Assembly: GCA_947034895.1 (NCBI GenBank)
Contig: OX344763.1
Location: 60,035,093-60,099,092 of the forward strand
DNA length: 64,000 nt
Direction of reading: 5' to 3'
DNA from: Rhytidiadelphus loreus
Taxonomy: Eukaryota > Streptophyta > Bryopsida > Hypnales > Hylocomiaceae
The notes below the pieces were generated by a model, which had not been told where the DNA came from, did not search any database, and saw nothing but the letters and a program-made list of their open reading frames with translations. Shown here one piece after another: positions 25,521 through 36,995 of this stretch. Position 1 is the first letter of the stretch. Every line of letters starts with the position of its first letter. A program made the translations under genes and the position numbers.

Positions 25521-25581
25521 GAAACCCCAGCCCACGGGCACGCATCCAGCCACCTGAAGGTAGGTGAAAGACAGTGCGCAA
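25521..25581 (-). promoter_or_regulatory. Shared promoter module (kinase gene, minus)
   Basis: Minus strand: GCGCACTGTCTTTCACCTAC, CTTCAGGTGGCTGGATGCG, TGCCCGTGGG, then GGGGTTTCAATTGGGGGGGG and ATTTTTACCCTTT. It ends about 75 bp before the kinase ATG. It matches the module before the minus-strand coiled-coil gene at most positions, although the two ORFs are unrelated. Confidence 0.65.
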
Positions 25582-25611
25582 GGCTAAAGTAAGGTGAGAA
25601 TCGAAAGTGGG

Positions 25612-25930
25612 GCTAACGCGTAAGTACCCGAAGTCGCCTCAGGGCGCGTGCGTTTGGGTGACTGCGGGTCGGGAGGGGGCGACTGCGGGTCTGAAGTGGG
25701 ACGACTGCGGGTCTGAAGACAGCGGGAATGGGCGACTGCGCATCAAGGGCGACTGCGGATCGAGGGCGACCGCAGGTACCAACTAAACCATCCTGAAACT
25801 TGCACACGCGGTTGCCCACAAAGAAGTCTCTTCGACCCGCAGTCGCCCCCTACGCGCAGTCGCCCTGATTCAAATGTGTTTTTTGCTTCGTCGATGACCC
25901 GCGGTCGCCCCTGACCCGAGGTCGCCCTAA
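25612..25930. repeat. GC-rich minisatellite upstream of the kinase gene
   Basis: Words of the GGGCGACTGCGGGTC type in its left half (about 25615-25775) and the inverse ACCCGCAGTCGCCC in its right half (25828-25928), so it has a partly inverted internal layout. The spacer between the halves is about 50 bp. Confidence 0.75.
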
Positions 25931-26235
25931 ACCAACAACCAATCTGACCCAACACTAATTAGCATCTGCAGCATATTCTAATTGATTTTTCCTTATCTCA
26001 CATCCAAAATTGGTAATAAATGTTAGTCGTCAGTTCATATCAAAGACATAGGAGGGCAATGGAAGAATTATTCTCACAATGTGAAGGGTTTCCCAAACCC
26101 TAAACCCTAGACCCTAGACCTTGGAAAACAATAATACAACTTTTATTTAGAATCAAATCCTTAAACCTACATAAAATACTTACACATCCTACACGAGATG
26201 TAGTGTTTTAGACCTAAAACAGAATCATGTCTTTT

Positions 26236-26565
26236 TTGTCTTGTTGAATTTGTAAACAAAATGGAGGAAGTAACATATGATTAAAGGGAATTAGAAACAA
26301 TAAGGGAGAGGTCCCAAAAAAAACACCATCTCGTGAATCATGCCCAAATAAATCTAATTACACCTCCCCACTATTAGAATGTACATAAAACTTTCATTTG
26401 GAACTTCTTGCCAAAGGAGTGTTGGAGAGCTAATGCAAAACCTAGGATTTGTTTGTCTTGTTGAATTTGTAAACAAAATGGAGGAAGTAACATATGATTA
26501 AAGGGAATTAGAAACAATAAGGGAGAGGGGTCCCAAAAAAAAAATTAATCTTGTGAAACATGCCC
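26236..26565. repeat. Direct repeat of ~110 bp
   Basis: The block 26236-26345 (from tttgtcttgttgaatttg through aataagggagag to catgccc) is repeated almost exactly at 26451-26565. The offset is about 217 bp and the only differences are near the A-tract. Two clear copies are present; the second runs straight into the next GC-rich array. It may be a duplication accompanying array expansion. Confidence 0.75.
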
Positions 26566-27056
26566 ATACCCGCAGTCGCCCTAGAACCCCAGGTCTGATT
26601 TTGGAAGTGATCTGGAGACCTGCAGTCGCCCTAGAACCCCAGGTCTGATTTTGGAAGTGATCTGGAGACCCGCAGTCGCCCCCTACGCGCAGTCGCCCTG
26701 ATGGAAGGGGGGAGATTGCATTTTCGAAATTTTTGGTGTCTCCCACCTTGACCTGCAGTCGCCCCCTACGCGCAGTCGCCCTGATAGAGTGCAGAAAAGT
26801 ATTTGGTGTCTCCCTCCCCTTCCATATGGGCGACTGCGCGTAGGGGGCGACTGCGGGTCAAGGAGTTTGCATTTTCTCCTTGACCTGCAGTTGCCCCCTA
26901 TGCGCAGTCGCCCTGATGGAGGGGGGATTTTGAAATGTGTTTCCCCCTCGAGGACCCGCGGTCGCCCTGATCCGAGGTCGCCCTTGAAAGACGCGAGGGA
27001 TCCTTGGACCGGACCCGCGGTCGCCCCACGCGTAGTCGCCCCACGCGCAGTCGCCC
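26566..27056. repeat. GC-rich minisatellite with internal 61-bp duplication
   Basis: Contains words of the ACCCGCAGTCGCCC type in both orientations. A 61-bp unit with the word aaccccaggtctgatttt is exactly duplicated (about 26571-26631 and 26632-26692). A second composite word, CCCCCTACGCGCAGTCGCCC followed by TGAT, recurs three to four times between 26669 and 26914. Confidence 0.75.
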
Positions 27057-27146
27057 TAGTATCCGTGTTAGGGTTAGCGCATGCGCCCCTGGCGAACGCG
27101 GGTATTTCATGGGCTGTTCCAGCCTGTGGTCCATAATTTTCATAAT

Positions 27147-27200
27147 TGCGCCTTGTAGTTCACCTACCTTGTAGTGGCTGAATGTGGGCCCAATGTTGTG
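27147..27200 (+). promoter_or_regulatory. Diverged shared promoter module
   Basis: Plus strand: TTGCGCCTTGTAGTTCACCT, ACCTTGTAGTGGCTGAATG, TGGGCCCA. Order and spacing match the module before the kinase and coiled-coil genes, and it again lies just inside a GC-rich array. Downstream lies a spliced gene remnant (27303-28627), suggesting the same cassette plan with an intron-containing gene. Confidence 0.5.
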
Positions 27201-27302
27201 GAGGTCTCGTGGGTTTTTTGGTTTCCCACAAACAGCCAACAATACAGCAGACACTTCTTGTATACTTCAATGAACCCCAAATCTTTTCCATTAGTTTAGG
27301 AT

Positions 27303-28627
27303 AGTGAGAATATCAAAGCCATTTGATGTAGAGGGCCTTGAAACGGCAATTGCATTCATTGTGGCAAAGTTGTTGAATAATAAGGATGCACACACAAATG
27401 GGTGTGAAGTCACCAAAAAAGGGTACACTAAATTCACATTTAAAACAATTAGCAATTCAAATGAAAATGATTCATTTGGTTCTTCATTGATTCTCTTTCA
27501 TTTTTGGGTGTTATAGTAACGTAGGGGGGCCTCAATTGTTATGTAGCCTATTCAAATTTAATCTTCTTGCATTGCTAATGATTAGTTATTTGGCTCCTTA
27601 CAAGCTTAATGGCAGGTGTTCAATTTAGCAAGTGCTCAGAGGAAGTCATAATTATTCTCGACCATGAATATTTCCGGTAAAAATTTGTTTAGTTTGCGTT
27701 TGACTTCCTTATTGTCATCCACTTGTATTGTAGACAATGTCTTTTTAATAGGTGGGAGAATCACCATGACAATGACTATTCTATTGGAATTGATTTGTGA
27801 TCTTTGAAATAGGATTAAGGACTTTTGGAAAGGCTACAAATTGTATTGCTTTGCTCATTATGGCCAATGCAATGAGTCCAAAGGCCATTTCCAAGCCAGC
27901 AAAATGGGTGAGTAAAATATTGCCCTTCATTTTGTATAGGTGATTTGAATCCTTGAATAATGAAATGAACATGTATTAATGAACATTTCTAGTTGGATAG
28001 TTAGTGGTGGACATTTCATCTCACTATTAGTGCTTATTTGCTGCAGGACGAGTGATGTGTTTGATACAAAACACACGCGATATTGTTTGGGGAGCCAAAT
28101 TTGATGAGGCCATTAGGGAGGGGTGGGCCATGATGGAAGAATATGTGTGGGTTCGGCAAGGAAAAGATTGCACAAACCTCAGGTTCGGTTGTTCTAGTAT
28201 AGAACTTGTATTATAAGATTATATGCTAAAAATACCCATATGTAGTTGTTATGTTTTAATATTCATTGATATGGGGGGCCGGGAGATGCAGGGCTTTATT
28301 AGAAGAATTTGAGGATGTCGAGAAACTTTTCGAGTCTGAGAATGGATGCTTGTTGTTACAACTCATTAAGGTTAGTGCAATGTGTGGATACCACAACACG
28401 AGTAAATATACCTGCTAGGTTAATATTGTTTTTACCCCATTCTATGAATATCATATGTACTAATGACAATTCCACCTTAGGATGATGAGCACGGGACGGA
28501 ACGCGCATGTACACAATCTCTGAGCGTTCAAATCAACACCACGGATATCTTTGAGCAAACCAATAATAGGTTAAACCAAGCTCGCGCAAACTTGGACAAC
28601 CTTGTGCCACGGGCAAATCGTTCGTGA
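27303..28627 (+). pseudogene. Spliced gene remnant of unknown function
   Basis: Exons were read by joining protein-like frames between GT-AG signals: 27616-27676 (VQFSKCSEEVIIILDHEYFR), 27752-27907 (WENHHDNDYSIGIDL, then IKDFWKGYKLYCFAHYGQC), 28047-28182 (MCLIQNTRDIVWGAKFDEAI), 28292-28370 (LLEEFEDVEKLFESENG) and 28481-28627, ending in TGA at 28625. Phases agree at each junction. Exon 27752-27907 carries TGA at 27798-27800 and a one-base shift near 27810, so the gene is broken. The first exon is uncertain; 27303-27374 (SKPFDVEGLETAIAFIVAKL) is a candidate. I do not recognise the family; it resembles the helper or regulatory genes often carried by plant mobile elements only in being short, spliced and acidic. 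Confidence 0.5.
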
Positions 28628-28629
28628 CT

Positions 28630-29880
28630 AGAGACATTGTTGTGGTGCATCAAACGGCAGCCTTGTACCATGGCATAAGACCCTATTTTGATTTTTGAGT
28701 TGGGATCATAAAAAGAAATAAGTTATTTATGAAGATAATAGTACTAAAGTCATGCTAGACATGTGAAATAGCAATGTGCTTGACAAAGAACTTCATTTTA
28801 CATTTCTATACTATGATTTTGCTAAACAATGCATGGATTGTTTATCTCAGATGGACGATCATATTTTGCTAAATAGTCCATGGCATATGAATGTTTAATT
28901 GATTAGTGCCCAATACTTTAATGGTTTACATATGTGACCCCTTCCAAAAAATATATACCCATAAATGTGACCCCCCCAATAAAATATATACCCATAAATG
29001 TTGTGGCTTGTTATTCTTGGTTCACAAGTTTGAAATCCCCAAATATTGAAAATGTACAAATGTATGCCCTTGATTTAATCCCTTTGTTTGTAAATATGAT
29101 GGCTACACTTTTAATTAATATGAAACAAGTTTTATTGTTTGGATACCTATGAATGTACAGATAAATAAAATTTGAACAAAACCATGAAATCAGCTGGGAA
29201 ATAGCTATGACAATTAATTGTGACAATTAGTTCCCAACTACACCTTCACGGTGCTTGATGAAGCACATGATGAAAGTTATATGGGAGCTCATGCTGTCAC
29301 ACCCAATCCTTATGAGATATTTGAACAACCATCTTACTACACCTATCCTATGCATTGTATAATTGATTATATTGAGTTTTGTTCTCTCACGCAATTTATA
29401 ATGTGTCAATCACACTTGACCATAAATGAATAAAAGGTATTTATTCCTCAATTCCCAAACCCCTTCTTTTGGAGCTCTCCGAAAGTGGTCTACATTGATC
29501 AAGAATCCCACATTCTTCATAGTTGGATCTTGTTTTACAATGGATTCACCATACAAATTCAAACTAAACATAATAGAGATTGCATTGGAAAATAAAACGC
29601 AACCATGTGAATCATGGATGGTAAATTTCTTATGTTTGATTATTTTCTTATTGAAATTGCAGAAGTGATGTTAGGGTGGGAATCCTCTTTTTGCATGTCA
29701 AATCTAATAAGTTGCAACAATAATTAATAAAATGGCTAAAGATGCATAACCCAAATTTTTAAATAAAAGATGAAAAGGTGCAATACATTTTTATAAAGTG
29801 CATTGGTAACTTAAATTTATGTCCAGAATTTTGTGTAAGAGAACTTCAAAGTGAAAGTCTTAGAGGTTCAGAAATTCAAA
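28630..29880. other. AT-rich intergenic DNA
   Basis: About 1.25 kb between the spliced remnant and the next array. The word ATATATACCCATAAATGT occurs twice in direct repeat (about 28950 and 28985). Open frames at 28934-29152, 29251-29433 and 29426-29668 have no recognisable features or splice links. No gene was recognised. Confidence 0.5.
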
Positions 29881-29881
29881 A

Positions 29882-30530
29882 TCCCGCCCTGTACCCGCAG
29901 TCGCCCACCCGCGGTCGCCCCACTGTAGGGGTCCAGAAATTACTCTGTGGTGCCCCACACGCGGTTGCCCATCCCTAGTAGCCCCAGACCCGCAGTCGCC
30001 CTACCCGCAGTCGCGTAGGACCCCAGTACTTCTATAGCCATCGACCCGCGGTCGCCCATCCCCAGTAGCCCCAGACCCGCAGTCGCCCTACCCGCAGTCG
30101 CCTTCGCAGTCGGCCCCTTAGACCCGCAGTCGCCCTACCCGCGGTCGCTCTCAGACCTGCACGCGCCCCTTCCCGCACTCGCCCTACCCGCAGTCGCCTT
30201 CGCAGTCGGCCCCTTAGACCCGCAGTCGCCCTACCCGCGGTCGCTCTCAGACCTGCACGCGCCCCTTCCCGCACTCGCCCTACCCGCAGTCGCCTTCGCA
30301 GTCGGCCCCTTAGACCCGCAGTCGCCCTACCCGCGGTCGCTCTCAGACCTGCACGCGCCCCTTCCCGCACTCGCCCTACCCGCAGTCGCCTTCGCAGTCG
30401 GCCCCTTAGACCCGCAGTCGCCCTACCCGCGGTCGCTCTCAGACCTGCACGCGCCCCTTTCCGCACTCGCCCCAGGGCGATTGCGGATTAATTAGCTGTC
30501 TCCCCACCCGACTTCGCCACTTTCCCTTCT
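29882..30530. repeat. GC-rich array with four 96-bp tandem units
   Basis: Begins with dispersed ACCCGCAGTCGCCC words (29893-30085), then four nearly identical 96-bp units; the word CCTTCGCAGTCGG falls at 30101, 30197, 30293 and 30389. Because 96 is divisible by three, the minus strand stays open as a repetitive Arg/Gly/Ala-rich frame (30032-30466), which is an artefact. The near identity of the units suggests recent amplification. Confidence 0.9.
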
Positions 30531-30532
30531 TG

Positions 30533-30600
30533 CTGCGTACTGCCTTTCACCTACTTTACAGTGGCTGATTGCGTGCCCGGGAGCTTGGGTTTTGAGTTTC
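30533..30600 (+). promoter_or_regulatory. Shared promoter module (30.8 kb gene)
   Basis: Plus strand: TGCGTACTGCCTTTCACCTAC, TTTACAGTGGCTGATTGCGTG, CCCGGGAGCTTGGGTTTTGAG. It matches the modules at 21601-21660 and 25521-25581 read in their own orientation. The ATG at 30752 follows about 150 bp later, after two copies of CTAGATAATACTTTG (30651 and 30686). Confidence 0.65.
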
Positions 30601-30751
30601 ACTTACATGTGGCTCATGTTCTTAATTTTACTCCATCACTCACTAATCGCTAGATAATACTTTGTGGTTTAAGGTTCACTTTAGCTAGATAATACTTTGC
30701 GGTTTACGATTAAGTTTAGATTCCTTGCCCCAAATCTCAAGAGCATCTCCA

Positions 30752-32359
30752 ATGGCGGACCACAAGAAGAAGACCAAGGCAAAAGGAGCCATGCACCCTA
30801 GGCAACGACGCATCCTTTTGGACCCAGCGTGTGTGGCCTACCGAGGTTGGGATCGAATTACGGGCCACTGGACCGCCAAGACTTGTAAGTCCTTCGTGGG
30901 GTGGTGCCACATCGACAAGTTATTCCCCTATCATCGGCACTACACGAATTGGCGCAACAATACGGCCAATTTGCATCCATGCCGTAATGATGCATTTGTG
31001 CAACGTTGTATCGAAATTTATCGATACTTGTATGGCACATATTCAGTGCCCAGGAGCGAAGTCCCGTATTACATATGTGCAATGGTGTATGCGGAACTCA
31101 TTTTGTTTCGAAGCGTGGATTGGAGTTCAATCAAGGGAGTGAAGCATGCTCGCCTTCCACCGACAAAAGACATCCCAAGGGCGGCTCTATCTGCCAATCC
31201 ACGTGAAGGGCTAGGCTAGAAGAAAAACTTGAAGGAGGGAGTGCCCGATGAGCAGTTTCATTGGACGTCATCTGATTCATCTTCGAGAGAGGAAGACAAC
31301 CTTGGTGAAGACCCTCCAATGCAGCCCCAAAACATGGCGATGGTGGCTTCTACTTCACAAAATTTACCTCCTCCGAGAATGGAAGAAGAGGGTGAACCAG
31401 CTAGGCAACCACAAAATCTTGATATTTTGTCTCTTGCTATGGTGAATCCGATTACAGTCCCTCGCACTGAAGAAGACGAAGTTTTGCAGTATGTGCTTGC
31501 ATGCATGTAAGAAGCAGAAGATGATGTTTTTTGGACAGAGATGGAAACAGAAGAAGATGTGAAGCCTTCTTTGTTCCAATTGGATTGTGTTGATGACATG
31601 TACCGAAGTGAGGAATTTGTTGAAGATGGAACTGTCCCTGACACAGTAATGTTGGACACCAAAGTTGTTTACAAAGCTCAACTCAAGAAGCTTCTAAATG
31701 AGTTGGATGAAAAGCATCTAGAATGTGAGAAGCTTCGCAATCAAGAAACGCAAACTTTGAGTGGAGATATTGTGAATAGCTTACGTGCTGAACTTGAAAG
31801 TCGGCAAGTTCTTTTGTCAACGCAAATAACAAAGATTTTAGACTTGGAAGCATTTTACCTTAGATTCTCTTCTCGGCATGCTGGAGGATCTAGTTCTTCT
31901 AGCAATGAGTTTGCAAAAGAACGGCTTGCCAAAATTATGGAAGCATGCAAGCTGGAGGAAGATCAGATAGACTTGGAGAAGCGAGGGGTGGAAGAAGCAC
32001 GATCAAGATTAAATTCCTTGAAAGCATTAAAGGACAAAGCCCCCCTTGACTGTGTTGCAGAAATGTGTGGTTGGAAAGACATGGCTACTAAACAAGCATT
32101 GTCTCTTACGGAAGTAGTTGACTTGAAAAAGAAGCTTGGGGTTTCTTTGTCATTGGATCCAAAATTGGAAGAACATCGGGATGCACTGAAGGCGCTTTTG
32201 AAGTTCCAAAAATCATACAAGCAATTTTGGTTGGAAAAGAAGTTGGGGAAGGATGACCGATACCTTAGGAATTTGCAGTTGGAAGGTAGGAAAGTCTTGT
32301 ATGAGATGGAACGTGAGGCTCATGACCGCAAAGAAAAGGCCAAAATGGATGTTGAATGA
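30752..32359 (+). pseudogene. WCHI-domain coiled-coil protein, two in-frame stops
   Basis: One frame from ATG 30752 to the stop at 32357-32359, about 536 codons, with TAG at 31217-31219 and TAA at 31508-31510 and no frameshift. The N-terminus is basic (MADHKKKTKAKGAMHPRQRR). The shared domain follows: WTAKTCKSFVGWCHIDKLF, NNTANLHPC, QRCIEIYRYLY, VDWSSIKG. After the first stop come an acidic stretch and a long predicted coiled coil (for example QLKKLLNELDEKHLECEKL and the basic tail HDRKEKAKMDVE). Both stops fit loss of Gln codons (CAG to TAG, CAA to TAA). The first stop falls just past the shared domain, much as in the 15.7 kb paralogue, so a short product ending there cannot be excluded. Confidence 0.65.
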
Positions 32360-32714
32360 TTTTCATTTTTAGCACATTTTTGAGGACTATGTATATTCCA
32401 TCTTATGTATATATAAAAGGATATTATCCATTTTGAACATTTTAATGCAAGCACATTGAATTCTATGTAGTTCCTTAACAAGAGTACATAAATATAGATA
32501 TGAATTTTTGGTTATTTATGTTTGCAATGTTGTAAATACTTGAATATTCTAGGAATTTTGGCAGGAAAATGACCTTGGGAGTTCGGACTTTCGGAATTAA
32601 AAGAGAATTAAAAAAAAAAGGAAAATTAAAAACTTGTCGGATTGGAAAAGAACTTGTTATTGAAGTTCAGAGCAATTGTCACGGCTAGGGTGAATTGACC
32701 TACTCATTGCCACT

Positions 32715-32952
32715 CCAGGGCAAACACTAGAATTTTTTATTTTCAAGGCTTATTTTTTTAGTGGAAATTCTGAATTCATAGTTTCAATTATAGGCCCCAA
32801 ATTACCCCAGGGGATGTAAGAATTATCCAAACAAATGGCAGTCGCCCACTTCTGGACCCACTGTTGCCCAATCTTGGACCCGCAGTCGCCCATCACCTGA
32901 CTTATTTCAGGTTTTTGGACCCGCATTCTCTCATGGGGCGACCGCGGGTCCA
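32715..32952. repeat. Second copy of the foldback core, with GC-rich words
   Basis: 32725-32815 matches the core of the foldback element at 2105-2361 (shared words gaattttttatttt, gaaattctga and aggccccaaattac). 32836-32952 adds five or six GGGCGACCGCGGGTCC / ACCCGCAGTCGCCC words. The GC-rich inverted arms seen at the left copy are absent. This is the left flank of the hAT gene. Confidence 0.55.
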
Positions 32953-33200
32953 AGGAGTTTTCTTGTATAAAGTTCTAGGGGTACCCCTTGTTTTATCACC
33001 TTGGCTCCGTTGATAAAACTCTTGTCTTGGACCTTTGAAAGAGGCTTCATGCGGACGTTTAACTTCTTCGGAGGGCAACAACCGTGTTTAGAAGGGTTTA
33101 CAAGACCACTCTAAGCGGGTTGCTTTGTCATTACATCTTCCATAGTATTAGTGTGATTATTGTAGTCATTTTCTTTGAAGACCCAGTGTTGATCTACTAC

Positions 33201-36200
33201 ATGGCTGGACAAGGTGTTGGGAGGGGGGGGACCATGAATGATACGCGGAGGTCCACAAAGGATTGGGACCCTTGGCTAGTACCGTGTACCTCAATTGATA
33301 ATTCCCCCCATGCTCGAAAATGCGTGTTTTGTGGGTGGAGCAAAGCATTTGTACGAAAGAGAGCATTGATTCACTTTGGCTATGGCGGCTCGACTACATC
33401 GGAGCGTTGTAAGGAGATCCCTAGAATTGTACAAGAAAAGTTTCGGACTGGCGAGGGGCAAGTTCCAAGGTCCATGAGTTACGAAGAGATGTATGATGCA
33501 CCGACTAGACATGATGCACCAGTTAATGTTGCAGAGTCTATTGTCGCACCTGCGTTGGTTGTCGAAGAAGAAGGGTCTCTCAATCCCTTTGAATCAAATG
33601 CAAGACCAAATCCTACGCCTGATTCAGTAGATTCTACTGGAACAACGCTTGAGAGAAGGAGGAACATGCCATCTGTTTCTCGGCAAAGAAGCATGGATGA
33701 ATCATTACAGACGGGCCGCAGACAAGAGTTGGATAGGTTGTGGGCTTCTTTCTTTTACGAGGCGAACATTTCATTTAATGTTGTGCGCCACCCGGCCTTC
33801 GTGAATGCTGTTAAACAAACTGTAGCAGCTGGATTCGTGTACCAACCGCCACCGTATAATGCGATTCGCACGAAAATGATAGATGTTAAGAAGGCATCGG
33901 TTGAAGCCATGGTCTCAGAGTGGACGAGGGTTTCAATAAGTCAGTATGGAGCGACAATTTGTTCAGATGGTTAGTCCGATACTAATTCGCGGCCATTACT
34001 AAATATGATGTTGGTGTGTCCCGCCGGGGATGTCTTTTTGGGATCAGTGGATAGTACTAGGGAAAAGAAGGATATATCTTACACGACTGAGACGATGGCA
34101 CGATACATTGAGGAAGTTGGGCCTACCAACGTTGTGCAATTGTGTACGGACAATGCTGCAGTCATGACGGGGGCAATGGCAAGGTTGGAAGAAAGGTACC
34201 CTCACATTTATAGGCAGGGTTGTGCGGCACACATTTTGGACTTACTCTTAGAAGACTGGGGAAAGGATCAGAGAGTAAAGGAGTTGGTAAAAAAGGCTTC
34301 ATCAATTGTGAAGTTCATCAAGAAATACCAACATACTTTGGCGTTGTTTCGGAGATTTTCACCAAACAAAGTGTTGAGACTTCCAAGCAAAACACGTTTT
34401 GCCACAAATTTCTTGATGATTGATCGTTTGGTAGACTGCAAGCAAGCAGTGCACAACGTGACACTAGATGAGACATACATGACGTTCGAGTTGAGTTTGC
34501 AAAACCGCAGAAATGGACATTTCATTATGGGCAAGGCCAAACTTGCAAGGCAAAATATCCGTTCAGAAGAGTTCTGGGTTCAGTGCGACAATTTCCTCCA
34601 TATGGTAGAGCCCGTGCTGCTTTGTCTTCGTCATTTTGATGGAAAAGTCCCGGCAATGCCGAAAGCTTTAGTAATGATGACAGCCTTGAAGGAGCACATT
34701 TATTCTCTCAAGAATGCTCCATTTTTCCTTGATCCAGTGGTGGCAACACGATATGAGAAACAATTTGATGCTCGCTGGAAGTTGATGATTACTGACCTAC
34801 ACTATGCGGAGGCACTACTAAATCCATACTTGAGTGACGTGGAGGCTATTCATAACAATGGCTACGCGAAGGGAGCTTTGAATCGAGTCATACGAAAACT
34901 GAGCGTACCATTGAACGTGTCAGTGGTGGAAGCAATGCAGGAGCTAATTCAATTTGAAGAGAAGACAGGTGCATTCGATCCTTTACATGAGGCTCCCGAT
35001 ATCATTGAATGTCAATTATTGCCTCATCAATGGTGGAATCGTGTGGGGGGCAATGCTCTTCCAAAAATTGCAAAGCGAATTCTCGGTTTGACATGCTCTG
35101 CATCTTCGTGTGAAAGGAATTGGAGCATGTATTCCTTTGTGCACAATAAAGTGCGAAACAGCTTGGCCACGACAAAGGCAGAGACATTGGTGTATATCTA
35201 CGCGAACAGCAAACTTGAATGTCAAAAACGTGGACACAACCCAGCCATTTTTTACGACCAGATGCTTGCAGATGGAGACGATGAGGACGAGCGTGATGGG
35301 CCTTTGTCTTCAGGGGAAGAAGACGACGTTGTTCCTGATTTTATGAGAGAACGCGAGAACCGCAGGGATGAAGAGGATCGGTTGCACAATAATCCTTGGA
35401 ATGCAATGGTTAGGCCGCCACATAGTCCTCCACGACCAATATACGGGAATACATTTGATTTTAGTGACGATGGGTATGTTTCTCCGGGAAATTCACCTGT
35501 ACGCAGTCCACCGCAGAACGTCGTGCACAATATGGATGCAATTTCGCCGGCACATGCATCACTGAGGAGGGAAAGCACCCCCGACAACAACGACAAAGGC
35601 GTACCTATTCCTATGGCACCCGTAGAGGAAGAAGCTAGATCTCCAATATCAACTAGTTCGCCTCCAAATATGGCCCGCAATTTAAGAAGCAGTGCACAAG
35701 TTCCAATGAGAAGCGAACATGAAGAAGAGGCCATCGAAGTCAATGAAGTTGTACACGAGGGAATACCAAATCCCGTTGTATTGAACGCATCTACCCTCGG
35801 AACAACTGTTACTACAGATGATGATGATGATGTGCCATTGGCATATGTTATGAATCGAAGTCGGAATGTGCCGTTGAATCCAGAGACGACTACAAATGTG
35901 GCAACAGTGAGGAGGTCTATCCCAACCCTTCCAACAAGGCCACCGGTGCGTGGAGGTGCTCTACGGACGATTGATGAAGAGGTTCACGGCTCAGCTCCAC
36001 AACCCACTCAACCTCCATCCGTGTCTGGCCCTGGCGAATCATCATTAGGAATCCAGGGGCGCAACAGTAGAGGCCAGAAAAGGCGTATTAGGAGGGTTGA
36101 CGAGAGGGGACCTCGAAATCCTAAACGACCCACTCAAATTGTCCAACGGTGTACCATTGGAGCGGGATGTTCCACCCAGAATGTTGGACAATCAAGTAGA

Positions 36201-36476
36201 GGAGGGCGACACCCTGCATCCAACATGGATGGAACTACGGATGCGTTGAGGCTCACGAAACGACTTGTGCAAACTGAAGGGTTCAGTGGTGTAGATACAG
36301 AAGTTCGAAATCTGAACTCAGAGGTAGAGCGTGAGGTACAAATCGAAGTAGTAACAAGGGAAGATGATGAAATCGAAAGCTCGGGCGACAACAGGAGCAA
36401 CGAAGAGTCTTACGAAGATACAGACCCTAATGCTGATGAGGTGCCGAGCGATTCCACATTCACGCCTGGTGACTAG
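33201..36476 (+). mobile_element. hAT transposase with one amber stop
   Basis: A single frame of about 1,092 codons from ATG 33201 (MAGQGVGRGG) to TAG 36474-36476, broken only by TAG at 33972-33974. Domains in order: a BED-type zinc finger (RKCVFCGWSKAF ... HFGYG), a linker, the DUF659-like catalytic region beginning ICSDG, then the stop, then SDTNSRPLLN; the conserved text is SDGWSD, so the stop replaces Trp (TGG to TAG). A catalytic-type aspartate sits in LCTDNAAVM. The hAT dimerisation region follows (SSCERNWSMYSFVHNKVRN). A further ~400 residues are acidic, Pro/Ser/Arg-rich and probably disordered, unusual for hAT. The protein would cut and paste DNA in the nucleus. Terminal inverted repeats and an 8-bp duplication were not identified. 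GC-rich arrays lie on both sides (32836-32952 and 36996-37370). Confidence 0.85.
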
Positions 36477-36497
36477 AGTACTAGAGAAGTAGACAAT

Positions 36498-36535
36498 AAT
36501 TATAGTTATAGTTATAGTTATAATTATAGTTATAA
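36498..36535. repeat. TATAGT microsatellite
   Basis: About six copies of TTATAG, with one TTATAA variant, directly after the hAT stop codon. Confidence 0.8.
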
Positions 36536-36995
36536 GGTTTTAGCTTATATGTTAGGTAGCAAATCTTTGTAGTTCAAGCTTTGAGCCTTCATCCTGATGT
36601 GTAAGGATTTTGTAATGCTTCATCAAGCATATGAGCATATTAGAGTGAGGGACAGATTACCGGTTTTAAAATATATGTTGAGTTCTAATTGGTAGGTAGT
36701 TAGGTGATGACTGCAACGTGGTTATAAAAGTGCAATGCAAGTATGACTACATTTGAAGTCCGCCTCAAAGCAATATCGATGACTAATTAATATAATCGTT
36801 GTTGACATTATTATTGTGGCCTTATACTGGGTGAATTTTTGGGATTAGAGAAGTTTGTCCAATTTACATTTCATGGGCTCTATTATTTGCACTTGTAAAT
36901 TGTAAACCCCAATATAACGTAGCACCTAATTCTGCGCTTATAAAACACCTATGTGACGTGTTACTTCAAAAATTGAATATGCCAAACTGAAATCC

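Noticed and set aside
26097..26128. Telomere repeat tract
   Set aside because: Only two to three units of CCCTAAA-type sequence, mixed with CCCTAGA; a telo-box-like motif, not a telomere.
30032..30466. 144-aa Arg/Gly/Ala repeat ORF on the minus strand
   Set aside because: It is a by-product of a 96-bp tandem unit divisible by three, with no start context or homology features.
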